A DNA stretch of 64,000 nucleotides from CAVYHX01 sp963768415 (GTDB lineage: Bacteria; Pseudomonadota; Gammaproteobacteria; UBA9214). How positions within the stretch are numbered: the first letter of the stretch is position 1; every line of letters starts with the position of its first letter. Where the stretch lies: contig CAVYHX010000040.1 in NCBI GenBank assembly GCA_963768415.1, positions 1 through 64,000 on the forward strand, read 5' to 3'. Of the stretch, positions 1 through 9,043 are shown in pieces. Position numbers and translations under genes: made by a program. The notes under the pieces were generated by a model, which was not told the origin of the DNA, ran no database searches, and worked only from the letters and a program-made list of their open reading frames with translations.

Positions 1-545
1 CCATGGTCGCCAGCGAGGTGCGTAACCTGGCCGGCCGCAGTGCCACGGCGGCCCGCGAGATCAAGGGCCTGATCAAGGACAGCGTCGGCAAGGTCAAGGA
101 AGGCTCCAAGCTGGTGGATAAATCCGGCCAGACGCTGGAAGAGATCGTCACCTCGGTGAAACAGGTCAGCGACATTATCGCCGAGATCGCCGCGGCCAGC
201 GAGGAACAGTCGGCGGGTATTGTGCAGGTCAACGCGGCCATCGCACAACTCGATGAAATGACGCAACAGAATGCCGCACTCGTGGAACAGGCGGCGGCTG
301 CCAGCAGCTCGATGGGCGAACAGGCGCGTGAACTCAACGATCAGGTGAGTTTTTTTACCATCGGCGATTCAGCTGACACGGTGAAAAAACCGGTCAAGCA
401 GACGGAACGCCGCGCCGCAGACCGGCCCTGGAAAACGGCCGGCAGCGATGTGCCGGCCACGGCGGCAGGAGCCAGGACGGCTACAGTGCCGCGCAAGGCT
501 GCCACAGGCGGCGCGGATGACGACAGTGAATGGGAAGAATTCTAG
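1..545 (+). CDS. Methyl-accepting chemotaxis protein, C-terminal part (5' end outside window)
   Basis: This is the end of a chemoreceptor; about 180 residues are visible. They begin just after the hairpin tip of the cytoplasmic signalling domain (VASEVRNLAGRSA) and run down the returning coiled coil with its A/E/Q-rich methylation helix (AAASEEQSAGIVQVN). The last ~60 residues are a low-complexity linker ending in EWEEF, which fits the xWxxF docking pentapeptide that tethers CheR/CheB in other receptors. The stretch to about base 350 is almost identical to the matching part of the next gene, so the two are tandem paralogues. Ligand-binding and membrane parts lie upstream of the window. Confidence 0.95.
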   Translation, partial: MVASEVRNLAGRSATAAREIKGLIKDSVGKVKEGSKLVDKSGQTLEEIVTSVKQVSDIIAEIAAASEEQSAGIVQVNAAIAQLDEMTQQNAALVEQAAAASSSMGEQARELNDQVSFFTIGDSADTVKKPVKQTERRAADRPWKTAGSDVPATAAGARTATVPRKAATGGADDDSEWEEF

Positions 546-595
546 CTGCCTGCGGGCGGGTAGATTACCGGTTAAAGATGCGGGAGACATGAATA

Positions 596-3295
596 ATGTG
601 GAAGTTTATCTCGGGTAGCCTGAACAAATACCAGTTGCGCCATCTGGTCTGGGCCAGCTTTGCACTGGTGCTTGCCACATTGTTACTCACCAATATCAGT
701 AATCTTGTCAGGCTCTCGACTGTCCATACCACGGTCGACTACGTTGTGGACGAGGTTCAACCGACCCTGCTGCGATCACAACAGCTGGAAGGCTCGATCG
801 AACGCGCCATCAGCGCACTGAATTCGTATTTACTCAGTCAAGATACCCGGCACAAGGAAACCTACGCCGAAGCCAGCAGCGAGATACAGGCGATCATCGA
901 AGAACTCAAGGTTTCGGAAACAATCAACCGGAACGGCCGCAGCAAGCACTTGATAGCGGCCGTGGAACAGGACATCAATACCTTTCTCGCTTTCAAATCA
1001 CGGCTGTTCGAACTCGCCGAGAATCCCGCGGACAACTTCCCGGCATTGAAATTTGCCGCAGAAAATATCAATCCCGTCAGTCAGCAAATCCTGCAAAATC
1101 TCGGGCAGATGCTGCTCGCCGAGAGCGAGGAAACAACGACACCGCGGCGCAAGGAACTCTTATCCGCCATATATGACCTGCGCTATAACTGGGTACGCCT
1201 CATGAGCGGGGTACGGGCTTTCCTGGCCTTCCGTGGTAATAACTCCATGGCGGAGATCAAGCTGTATGCGGAAACCGCACAGCAAGTGGCAGACAGGGTC
1301 GCCGCGAACAGCGACCTGCTGACATTTGATCAGGAGGATTCGTTTTCCCAGATTACGTCACTGATTGCTGAATTTCACGGGCACCTGAAAAAGATGATCG
1401 ACGTACATGGCAGCGAACAGTGGCGCAACGATGTCTATGTCACACGCACCGAGCTGCAGCCGGTCCTGCAGTCAATCCATAATAACCTGGAAGAACTTGG
1501 CACAATAAACGCGGGGCTGGCCACCCGTTCCAGGGATACTGTACAGACAGTATATAAAAACCTTACCAACAGCACGGTGCTGATCGGCATTCTGGCAACA
1601 GGTTTCACAATCCTGGTTGGCTGGTTTCTGGCGCGGCGCATCCACTTTCAGCTGGGTACCGATTCTGCCCGTCTGCAGCAAATTGCCGAGGCCATTGCCT
1701 GCGGCAATCTTGATATATCACTGCAGACGGACAAACCGCCTGTCGGGGTTTACGCATCCATGATTACGATGCGCGACAACCTGCGTGATCGCATCAAGGC
1801 CGATCACGACGCCGCCGCGGAAAACGGCCGGATCCGCCAGGCACTGGACAATGTGGATGCCTGCGTGATGATTGCCGATACGGATTACAACATAATTTAC
1901 CTGAATGATGCGATGTTCGACCTGGTACGCCAGGCTGAGCAGGACTTCCGCAAGGACCTGCCGGACTTCGAGGCGGACAACCTGCTGAATGTCAGTATTG
2001 ATGAATTCTACCGGGATCCGGCACGCATCCGCAGTCAGCTCGATGTCCTGACAGACTCACATCATTCAGAACTGTCACTGGGCGGACGCACACTCAGGAT
2101 TACTGCCAACCCGGTCATGGATGCAAATGGCAAACGCCTGGGTACAGTCCTTGAATGGCACGATCGCACCCAGGAACTTGCTGTTGAAAGCGAGATACAA
2201 CGCATTGTGGACAGTGCGCTGGGTGGTGATCTTGGCAAGCGCATTTCAATCTCTGACAAATCCGGCTTCTTCGAGATGTTGAGCAAGAGCGTGAATAACC
2301 TCGTTGATGTCAACGAACGCGTGATCAAGGATACGCTGCGGGTATTCGGTGCCATGGCAGAGGGCGACCTCACCAGGAACATCGAATCCAGTTACCAGGG
2401 TTCCTATGGCCAGCTCAAGAATGATGCCAACAGGACGATCAGCAGACTCACCCAGGTCATGGGTGATATCAGCGCCGGTGCAGACTCGGTATTGCACGGC
2501 TCACAGGAAATTGCCGCGGGTAATGCGGATCTCGCCAACCGCACCCGGGAACAGGACGCACGGCTGGAAGAGACCGCTGCCAGCATGGAGCAGATGACGA
2601 CCACTGTCCGCCAGAATGCCGACAACGCCCGGCAGGCCGATCTACTTTCAAGCAGTGCGCGCGAACAGGCCGAAAAGGGCGGTGCCGTGGTGGGCGATGC
2701 AATCGCCGCCATGGGCGAGATCACCAATGCCAGCAAGCAGATCGCCGACATCATCGGCGTCATCGACGAGATCGCCTTTCAGACCAACCTGCTCGCCCTG
2801 AATGCCGCGGTCGAGGCGGCGCGCGCCGGTGAACAGGGCCGCGGCTTCGCCGTCGTCGCCAGCGAGGTACGCAACCTCGCCGGCCGCAGTGCCACGGCGG
2901 CCCGAGAGATCAAGGACCTGATCAAGGACAGCGTGGGCAAGGTCAAGGAAGGCTCCAAGCTGGTGGACAAGTCCGGCCAGACACTGGAGGAGATCGTCAC
3001 CTCGGTAAAGCAGGTCAGCGGCATCATCGCCGAGATCGCCGCGGCCAGCGAGGAACAATCGGCAGGCATTGTGCAGGTCAATGAGGCCATGTCTGAACTC
3101 GATGTGATGACACAGCAGAATGCCGCCCTTGTGGAACAGGCCGCAGCGGCCAGTAAATCGATGGGCGAACGCGCGCGCGACCTCAACGAACTGGTGAGTT
3201 TCTTTACCACCGCAGATGTATCGAATCAAGGCACTGCAACAGCGTCCCTGGATGAAGACCGCGGCCCTGCAACAGCATCTGCTCAAAACGGTTGA
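596..3295 (+). CDS. Methyl-accepting chemotaxis protein with PAS domain
   Basis: Full-length 899-residue chemoreceptor. A membrane helix lies at ~18-36, then a helical periplasmic domain (~37-320), a second helix at ~323-345 and a HAMP-like segment. A PAS-like domain follows at ~412-535 (DYNIIYLNDAMFDLV), then a further HAMP-like stretch and the signalling domain at ~640-870 with the diagnostic tip IDEIAFQTNLLALNAAVEAA. GGGAGA about 10 bases upstream of the ATG is a plausible ribosome site. The tail ends SAQNG and lacks the xWxxF pentapeptide of the preceding receptor, so it may depend on its neighbour for CheR/CheB recruitment (inference). The stimulus cannot be read from the sequence. Confidence 0.96.
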   Translation: MWKFISGSLNKYQLRHLVWASFALVLATLLLTNISNLVRLSTVHTTVDYVVDEVQPTLLRSQQLEGSIERAISALNSYLLSQDTRHKETYAEASSEIQAIIEELKVSETINRNGRSKHLIAAVEQDINTFLAFKSRLFELAENPADNFPALKFAAENINPVSQQILQNLGQMLLAESEETTTPRRKELLSAIYDLRYNWVRLMSGVRAFLAFRGNNSMAEIKLYAETAQQVADRVAANSDLLTFDQEDSFSQITSLIAEFHGHLKKMIDVHGSEQWRNDVYVTRTELQPVLQSIHNNLEELGTINAGLATRSRDTVQTVYKNLTNSTVLIGILATGFTILVGWFLARRIHFQLGTDSARLQQIAEAIACGNLDISLQTDKPPVGVYASMITMRDNLRDRIKADHDAAAENGRIRQALDNVDACVMIADTDYNIIYLNDAMFDLVRQAEQDFRKDLPDFEADNLLNVSIDEFYRDPARIRSQLDVLTDSHHSELSLGGRTLRITANPVMDANGKRLGTVLEWHDRTQELAVESEIQRIVDSALGGDLGKRISISDKSGFFEMLSKSVNNLVDVNERVIKDTLRVFGAMAEGDLTRNIESSYQGSYGQLKNDANRTISRLTQVMGDISAGADSVLHGSQEIAAGNADLANRTREQDARLEETAASMEQMTTTVRQNADNARQADLLSSSAREQAEKGGAVVGDAIAAMGEITNASKQIADIIGVIDEIAFQTNLLALNAAVEAARAGEQGRGFAVVASEVRNLAGRSATAAREIKDLIKDSVGKVKEGSKLVDKSGQTLEEIVTSVKQVSGIIAEIAAASEEQSAGIVQVNEAMSELDVMTQQNAALVEQAAAASKSMGERARDLNELVSFFTTADVSNQGTATASLDEDRGPATASAQNG

Positions 3296-3301
3296 TGACA
3301 C

Positions 3302-3634
3302 ATGAATAAAACGCAAAGCAACAGCGGCACCACCACCGGTAAAACTGGCAGCAATATGTCCGTTGTGCTCGATGAGGATATGGAAATCACCGACGCTGCT
3401 TCCCTGCTCGAGAAGTTTAAATCAGTGTCGGTTACAACTGGCAGCGTTGTAATTGACGGTTCTCAAGTCAAGGTGATCGATACCGCAGTACTGCAGCTGC
3501 TGGTCGCAGTGTTCAGTCAGGCACGGGTGCAGGAAACCCGGATTACATGGCAACAGCCCTCGGAGTATCTGCGCAATACAGCAACTCTGCTCGGGCTGGG
3601 AACATATCTTTGTCTGGCACCTGCAGAAACATAA
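3302..3634 (+). CDS. STAS-domain protein in chemotaxis operon
   Basis: A 110-residue protein starting 6 bases after the receptor stop. Residues ~20-108 form a STAS fold like anti-sigma-factor antagonists: LDEDMEITDAASLLEKF, then VVIDGSQVKVIDTAVLQLL around the site where a regulatory Ser/Thr is phosphorylated in SpoIIAA-type proteins (here IDTAVLQ). An internal ATG at 3356 (MSVVLDED) is an alternative start that removes an uncharged Ser/Thr/Gly-rich leader. No partner kinase or phosphatase gene is present in the window. Its position between receptor and cheR suggests a role in array assembly or signalling, which is inference. Confidence 0.8.
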   Translation: MNKTQSNSGTTTGKTGSNMSVVLDEDMEITDAASLLEKFKSVSVTTGSVVIDGSQVKVIDTAVLQLLVAVFSQARVQETRITWQQPSEYLRNTATLLGLGTYLCLAPAET

Positions 3635-3789
3635 CCCTGCCATCCATGAACAGGCCTGCTTGCAGAATGGCGCACATACATCGCATCCGTCCGGAAACGG
3701 GCTGCATAATACTGTTTCCGTTACTGGCCGAACCCGTCAGTGCCTTAACCGGCTATTGATTCAAGTCAGTAGCGCAGGGAAACCGGGAT

Positions 3790-4626
3790 ATGTCGGCGAT
3801 TCACGAAATTGATAACTCCGAAAAGGAATTTTTTCAGCTCCAGCAGCTGGTCCGCAAGCATTGCGGCATCACCCTGTCGGCAGAGAAACAGGATGTTATA
3901 CACAGCCGTCTGTCACGCCGGCTGCAAGCCCTGAAACTGAACAGCTTCAGTGATTATTGCAGCATGATCGAGCATGGTCACAAGGAGGAGCTGGAACAGT
4001 TTACCAATGCGCTGACTACTAATCTGACAGCATTCTTCCGTGAACCCTATCATTTCGAGTATCTCAGGGAGTCGGTTCTGCCCGAAGTGATGCAACGCAA
4101 TGCCGATTCCCGGCGCCTGCGGATCTGGTCTGCCGGCTGCTCTACGGGTGAAGAACCATACTCGATTGCCATGGCCCTGCTCGAGACGATACCGCATATC
4201 GAAAACTGGAATGTCAGGATCCTGGCAACCGATCTCGATACCAGCGTAATTGACGCGGCAGTCCGTGGAATCTATCGTCAGGAAAAAGTAGCCGCACTTT
4301 CGAAAGCGCGCCTGAAATCCTGGTTTGAGAAAGGCAGGGGCAGCCGGTCGGGTCTGGTACGAGTCACCCCCAAAGTACGCAAACTGGTCACCTTTCGCCA
4401 ACTCAACCTGATGCAGGAATGGCCCATGCAAGGACCATTCGACATCATCTTCTGCCGCAATGTCGTGATCTATTTTGACAAGCAGATACAGCAGCGTCTG
4501 TTCGAGCGGTATGCCGACATCATGGCACCCGCAGGCCACCTGTTTATCGGACATTCGGAAAGCCTCTACAATGTAACCGACCGTTTCAAGCTGATCGGGC
4601 GCACCATCTACAGGAAATCCTGCTGA
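3790..4626 (+). CDS. cheR: Chemotaxis protein-glutamate O-methyltransferase CheR
   Basis: 278 residues, the usual CheR length. It transfers methyl groups from SAM to receptor glutamates during adaptation. The N-terminal helical domain (~1-85) ends in TTNLTAFFREPYHFEYL, typical of CheR. The SAM pocket is RIWSAGCSTGEEPYSIAM, followed by ILATDLDTSVIDAA and the FDIIFCRNVVIYFD motif. The segment WFEKGRGSRSGLVRV contains the Gly-containing beta-subdomain loop of pentapeptide-dependent CheR proteins, consistent with the EWEEF tail on the first receptor. No cheD lies between cheR and cheB. An uncoded gap of ~155 bases precedes the gene. Confidence 0.96.
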   Translation: MSAIHEIDNSEKEFFQLQQLVRKHCGITLSAEKQDVIHSRLSRRLQALKLNSFSDYCSMIEHGHKEELEQFTNALTTNLTAFFREPYHFEYLRESVLPEVMQRNADSRRLRIWSAGCSTGEEPYSIAMALLETIPHIENWNVRILATDLDTSVIDAAVRGIYRQEKVAALSKARLKSWFEKGRGSRSGLVRVTPKVRKLVTFRQLNLMQEWPMQGPFDIIFCRNVVIYFDKQIQQRLFERYADIMAPAGHLFIGHSESLYNVTDRFKLIGRTIYRKSC

Positions 4627-4684
4627 TGATAATCCGCATTCCAACAGTCCAGGACAGCGCACCGTGGTATCCGGGTGGTGAACG

Positions 4685-5846
4685 ATGAAGACTATTCGCG
4701 TCCTGATCATTGACGACTCGGCACTGGTACGCAAGCTACTGACCGAAATACTCGAGTCCGATCCGGCCATCGAGGTCTGCGGGACAGCAGTCGATGCCCA
4801 TGCTGCCCGCGACAAGATAAAGCGGCTCAACCCGGACGTCCTCACACTGGATGTTGAAATGCCGAAGATGGATGGCATCTCCTTCCTGCGCAATCTGATG
4901 CGCCTGCACCCGTTGCCCGTCATCATGGTATCGAGTCTGACCGAAAAGGGTGCTGCCATTACCGAGGAGGCACTGGAGCTGGGCGCCCTGGATTTTGTCA
5001 GCAAGCCGAAATCAGATCTCACCCGTACCATGCAGCATTACCGCGATGAGATCACCGAAAAGGTCAAGATGGCCGCGACTGCCCACATCAGCGCGACCGG
5101 CCTGCGTCAGCCAGCCCCCGTACTCGTTGCTGAACAGCCATCTGCCGGGGCGGAAACAGACGCAACACCCGACCCTGCAACGCTTGCAAATTCGCTGATA
5201 GTCATGGGCGCTTCCACGGGGGGTACAGAGGCAATCAAGGAGATCCTGCAGCAATTGCCAACCAGCCTGCCGGGCATTCTGATTACACAGCACATCCCGG
5301 CATCCTTCAGCGCGCACTTCGCCAACCGGATGAACTCTGTGTCAGCCCTGACGGTTTGCGAGGCCAAAAAAGGCCAGCGGATACTGCCGGGTCACGTCTA
5401 CATTGCACCGGGTGACCGGCACCTCGTCATTGCGCGCAATTCTCTGGGTTATTACTGCGAACTGGATGACGGGCCACCCGTTAACCGGCATATCCCGTCG
5501 GTTGATGTGCTGTTCCGCTCTGCCATCAGCAGCGCCGGTTCTGACGTAATCGGTGTTCTGCTCACCGGTATGGGTAAGGACGGTGCCCAGCGGCATGCAG
5601 GAGATGCAGGAGGCCGGTGCCGATACCATCGCACAGGATGAGAAAACCAGCGTTGTCTGGGGTATGCCGGGCGCGGCCGCGAAACTGGGCGCTGCCGACA
5701 GCATCCTGCCGCTGGGCCAGATAGCGAAGAAAATTATCTTGCCCTGGTCGTACAAAATGGAATGTACAGGGAAAGAGTCCTGTTACGAAGTGAGTAGCGT
5801 GAAAATGACCTATTGTCAAACCCTGTCAAATGGAGGTTGTTCGTGA
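4685..5846 (+). CDS. cheB: Protein-glutamate methylesterase/deamidase CheB (frame interrupted)
   Basis: CheB removes receptor methyl groups when its receiver is phosphorylated. The receiver domain covers ~1-120 (IIDDSALVRK, phosphoacceptor in TLDVEMPKMDG, Lys in FVSKP). After a linker comes the esterase domain with the catalytic Ser (VMGASTGGTEA), His (ITQHIPASF) and Asp (LLTGMGKDGAQ). The frame breaks directly after KDGAQ by one extra C at about 5591; removing it restores GMQEMQEAGADTIAQDE and the normal C-terminus. Corrected length ~386, somewhat longer than usual because of a C-terminal extension. The stop overlaps the next start (GTGA). The break is most simply a sequence error. Confidence 0.93.
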
Positions 5847-6206
5847 AAATTCTTATCGTGGATGACAGTCGCGCCATGCGGCTGATCGTTATGAAGACAC
5901 TGCGTGAAGCAGGTTACCAGGGGCATGATATTTCGGAGGCCGAGGATGGCGCAAAGGCGCTGGAACAGGTGCAGGGTGACAAACCCGACCTGATCCTCTG
6001 TGACTGGAATATGCCGAACATGACAGGCCCGGAATTCCTGCAGGCATTGACTGACGAGGGAGATTGATACGACTTTCGGATTCGTCACAACCGAAACAAC
6101 CCAGGAAATGAAAGACAAGGCCACCGAGCTGGGTGCGCGCTTTCTGATTTCCAAGCCGTTTACGCCCGACTCATTCAGGGCGGCACTGGACGCATATATC
6201 ACCTGA
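5843..6206 (+). CDS. CheY-like single-domain response regulator (frame interrupted)
   Basis: A stand-alone receiver of ~120 residues beginning at a GTG (VKILIVDDSRAMR) that overlaps the cheB stop by GTGA. It has the acidic pair DD, the phosphoacceptor in ILCDWNMPNMTG, the Thr in GFVTTE and the conserved Lys in FLISKPFTPD. The frame breaks at ~6064 by one extra T (GGAGATTGATACG); without it the reading runs through DDTTFGFVTTETTQEM to the TGA at 6204-6206. Its position with a CheC/CheX-like gene suggests the two form a phosphorylation/dephosphorylation pair. Whether it binds FliM or another target is unknown. Confidence 0.9.
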
Positions 6207-6239
6207 CCTGAACCACCAACCGACAGGAAACTACATATC

Positions 6240-6726
6240 ATGACTACAATACATCCCGTTCCCAAAGATAGTGAAGTCAGGCAAATGCTTGGCATGTTGT
6301 ATGGCGACGGCCTTGGCATCGATCCGGGCGAGCCGGTTGCAACTGATGCCGGCAGCAAAAACATGGTCGCCGTGTATATCAATGACGCGGGCGTCACCGG
6401 TAACAGCCTGCTGCTGCGACCTGCCGTTTGCGGCCTACTCCGGTGCTGCCCTGTCAATGATCCCCCGGGGCGGCGCCGAGGATGCCGCGAAGAGCGGCGA
6501 TCTGTCAGAAATGATGCGCGGCAACCTGCATGAAATCATGAATATCTGTTCGCGGCTGTTCATCACCGACGCAACGCCGCACCTGAAACTGGATGCGCTC
6601 TACGATAATCCGGATGCGCTGCCGGAAGCAGCCCGCTCGATGGTTGCAACGGCCACAGGCCGAACCGATTTGAAGATATCGATACCCGGTTATGGTGAGG
6701 GAAACATTTCGTTTCTCAGTACCTGA
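6240..6726 (+). CDS. CheC/CheX-like putative phosphatase (frame interrupted)
   Basis: About 161 residues after removal of one extra base near 6414, in a CTG-repeat tract (..SLL, then CDLPFAAYSGAALSM). The family is recognised only weakly. The segment LHEIMNICSRLF has Glu-x-x-Asn and a Pro lies exactly 22 residues further on, matching the ExxN-x22-P active-site signature of CheC/CheX/FliY CheY-P phosphatases. The Asp/Ser that normally precedes the Glu by four residues is Gly here. Location directly after a CheY-like gene supports a CheY-P phosphatase role. Otherwise it is an uncharacterised conserved protein of chemotaxis operons. Confidence 0.6.
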
Positions 6727-6890
6727 TACGAGCCACCCGGGCGTTCCCCTTTATTGACGGCGGTCAGGAATAGGGAAGCACTATTGTGTTGATGGATGGA
6801 CTCCAGCCGCGCGGCAGAACGGCGGGGTTAACCCAGGGAACCTCTTGTTTTTCGACTCTTCCCCAATCGAATGGTTACATTGCCATTGTA

Positions 6891-7077
6891 GGGTCGAATT
6901 CATTCGACCAGCTGCGGTCGGCAATTCAAATGACTTGCATGCTGATACTGCTGGTCGAATGAATTCGACCCTACAGGATGGATCGAATGACGGTGAAATA
7001 CCGCTGGTCGAATGAATTCGACCCTACAGGCGGGATTGAATGACCGTGTAATACCGCTGGTCGAATGAATTCGACCC
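6891..7077. repeat. 53-bp repeat island A (palindromic core GGTCGAATGAATTCGACC)
   Basis: The intergenic stretch 6727-7154 has no convincing gene. It holds four copies of an 18-bp near-palindrome followed by CCTAC: one inverted copy at 6891 (GGGTCGAATTCATTCGACC) and three direct copies starting near 6953, 7006 and 7059, exactly 53 bp apart. Sequence between copies is only partly conserved here. The same unit and period recur near 35.0-35.4 kb and 58.35-58.69 kb. The core can fold into an 8-bp stem with a 2-base loop. Confidence 0.9.
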
Positions 7078-7154
7078 TACAGGTTTGATTGAATGACGAT
7101 TGTCTTGTGGTTACGTAACTGCAAGAATGACCGCGTTACCGGCGGCGGTAGCTG

Positions 7155-8729
7155 TCAGGCTGAACTGGTTTCCTTGCTGTTATTCGCCATTTCGCTCTTG
7201 TAGAAAACATAACGGTCCCGGCCTGCCCGTTTTGCGGCATAGACTGCATTATCCGCGGCGCGCAGCAGCTCCTCGACATCCGGATAATCCGACTTGCCCC
7301 CCTGCACTGCAACACCCAGGGAAGCGGTAATACTGATAACCGTATCTTCATGTACTTCGTACTGGGTGGAGCGGAACACATTGATAATTCGATCAGCGAC
7401 AATACGGGCGGATTCCTCGGCGTGTCCCGGCAGAATCACGACGAACTCTTCGCCGCCGTAACGCGCCACAATATCCTCCTCCCGGGTGCAGTCGGTCAAC
7501 AGGCTGGCCGCCATTCGCAGCACGATATCACCGGCCTGGTGACCGTACTTGTCATTGACGCTCTTGAAGTGGTCCAGGTCGAGAAATATTACGGCCATTG
7601 GCCAGCCACGTGACCTGGACAACTTGTATTCATCGGCAATTCTCTGGTCGAGATAGGCGCGGTTAAACAAACCGGTCAGACCGTCGCGCCGTGAATTTTC
7701 TTCCAGCACCCGGGTCCGGCTTTCAAGTTCTGCGGCGGATTGCTGCAATTCGGCCGCCTGCTGGATACCCTGCAGGTTACGCAACATAAGGGTCTCCCTG
7801 GCCTGGTCCAGGAGTGATTCGGAAAACGAAAAGTCCTGCAGATCCATCTCGTACATTTCCTGCGCTTCCTGCAGGTCGGTATCCAGCAGGGCAATCAGCG
7901 CGTCCAGGGCATCGCGTTCCAGCCCCAGGCGCTGCTCGATGATTTCCGCCGCCTTGGCAAAGGCCTGGCTGCGCGCAGCGTCGACCGCCAGCGCGGCATC
8001 TGCCAGCAGGCTGGATACCGACACACAATTGACGAGCGGGAGATATACCTCGGGGACACCATCGACCTGCGGGTCATGGCTGCCGGCAACAACACACTGG
8101 AGGCGTTCTGGTAAATTCCACTGCTGCAGCAACCAGCTACCAATCTGGGCGTGATCAGCGCCCAGCAGTTCCTGCTCCCTTTCCTGCACGGACTGGTGGT
8201 CGTGATAGTTAACCTCCATGCCTTTATAGAAATCAGGGTCCGCCTTGTCGAGCGCCAGCATACCGATATCCTGCAGCAATCCTGCCAGAAACAGTTCTTC
8301 TTTAGGCATGCCTTCCATGACGGAACCCAGACGCTGACAGCAGATTGCCGCGACCAGCGAGCGCTTCCAGAAAAATTCATAATCAAACGACTGCCCGTCC
8401 GCATCGCCGATTGCGCCAACCAGGGAGAAACTCAATGCAAGCGTGAGGGTCCCGTTCAGGCCCAGCAGCATGATGGCCTGATGCAGGTTATCCGTCTTGC
8501 GGCGCAGCGCATATATGGGCGAGTTGGTAACACGCAGGACCTTGGCCGCCAGTGCGGGATCCAGACTGACTACTTCGGCAACCTTGCCGATATCAATTTC
8601 GGGATCCTGCGCCATTTCGATAATGCGCATGGCAATATTCGGCGGGCTCGGCAGGTTGGTACACTTGTTCAACCGCTTCAGCAGTTTTTTGTCTACCAGA
8701 AAACCAGTCTGATCCTGTTCGCCGTTCAT
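7155..8729 (-). CDS. HDOD domain-diguanylate cyclase fusion
   Basis: 524 residues from the ATG at 8729 (MNGEQDQTGF), chosen because AGGGG lies about 10 bases upstream; the open frame extends further to 8828. Residues ~25-220 are an HDOD domain (LPSPPNIAMRIIEMAQDPEIDI, KVLRVTNSPIYALRRK), a fold related to HD phosphohydrolases but normally without enzyme activity. A helical linker follows (~300-350), then a GGDEF domain (~355-515) with the intact GGEEF active site and a REED inhibitory I-site five residues before it. It should make c-di-GMP with product feedback. No transmembrane segment is visible, so it is probably cytoplasmic. Confidence 0.93.
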   Translation of the reverse strand: MNGEQDQTGFLVDKKLLKRLNKCTNLPSPPNIAMRIIEMAQDPEIDIGKVAEVVSLDPALAAKVLRVTNSPIYALRRKTDNLHQAIMLLGLNGTLTLALSFSLVGAIGDADGQSFDYEFFWKRSLVAAICCQRLGSVMEGMPKEELFLAGLLQDIGMLALDKADPDFYKGMEVNYHDHQSVQEREQELLGADHAQIGSWLLQQWNLPERLQCVVAGSHDPQVDGVPEVYLPLVNCVSVSSLLADAALAVDAARSQAFAKAAEIIEQRLGLERDALDALIALLDTDLQEAQEMYEMDLQDFSFSESLLDQARETLMLRNLQGIQQAAELQQSAAELESRTRVLEENSRRDGLTGLFNRAYLDQRIADEYKLSRSRGWPMAVIFLDLDHFKSVNDKYGHQAGDIVLRMAASLLTDCTREEDIVARYGGEEFVVILPGHAEESARIVADRIINVFRSTQYEVHEDTVISITASLGVAVQGGKSDYPDVEELLRAADNAVYAAKRAGRDRYVFYKSEMANNSKETSSA

Positions 8730-9043
8730 GCGCTTATGCCCCTGTGCTGACCATTGAAATTCGGTGTGCTCCCCGTGTGCGCCATCCGGCGCCACTCTAT
8801 CCCTGTGCAGGTAACGGCGGGATGTCACTATGTATATATACGGTATTCGGCCGTTTCATCCAGGACTGTAGACGAACAGGCCTGCATAACCGCCTGTTAA
8901 TAAAGGGCGAACATCTGAATAACCCGGAGCCGGCTGGATGCGCACGCTGAACCGGTGACGATTGAGTGATTTCCGGCTGCCAGCCGGCCTAAGTGACGCT
9001 GGGGGCTGTAGATTTCTGGCGGCACCGGAGCGGTGCCGAACGG
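8730..9043. other. Intergenic stretch between SPOR and HDOD-GGDEF genes
   Basis: No ORF with a credible start and composition was found here. The part next to the HDOD-GGDEF gene should hold its promoter on the minus strand, but no clear -35/-10 or -24/-12 pair could be assigned. Confidence 0.4.

Noticed and set aside
2648..3316. 222-residue minus-strand ORF under the receptor gene
   Set aside because: Shadow of the highly conserved MCP signalling domain; no ribosome site or family.
5553..5846. Separate small gene downstream of cheB
   Set aside because: Its sequence (MQEAGADTIAQDE onward) is the missing C-terminus of CheB after a one-base insertion.
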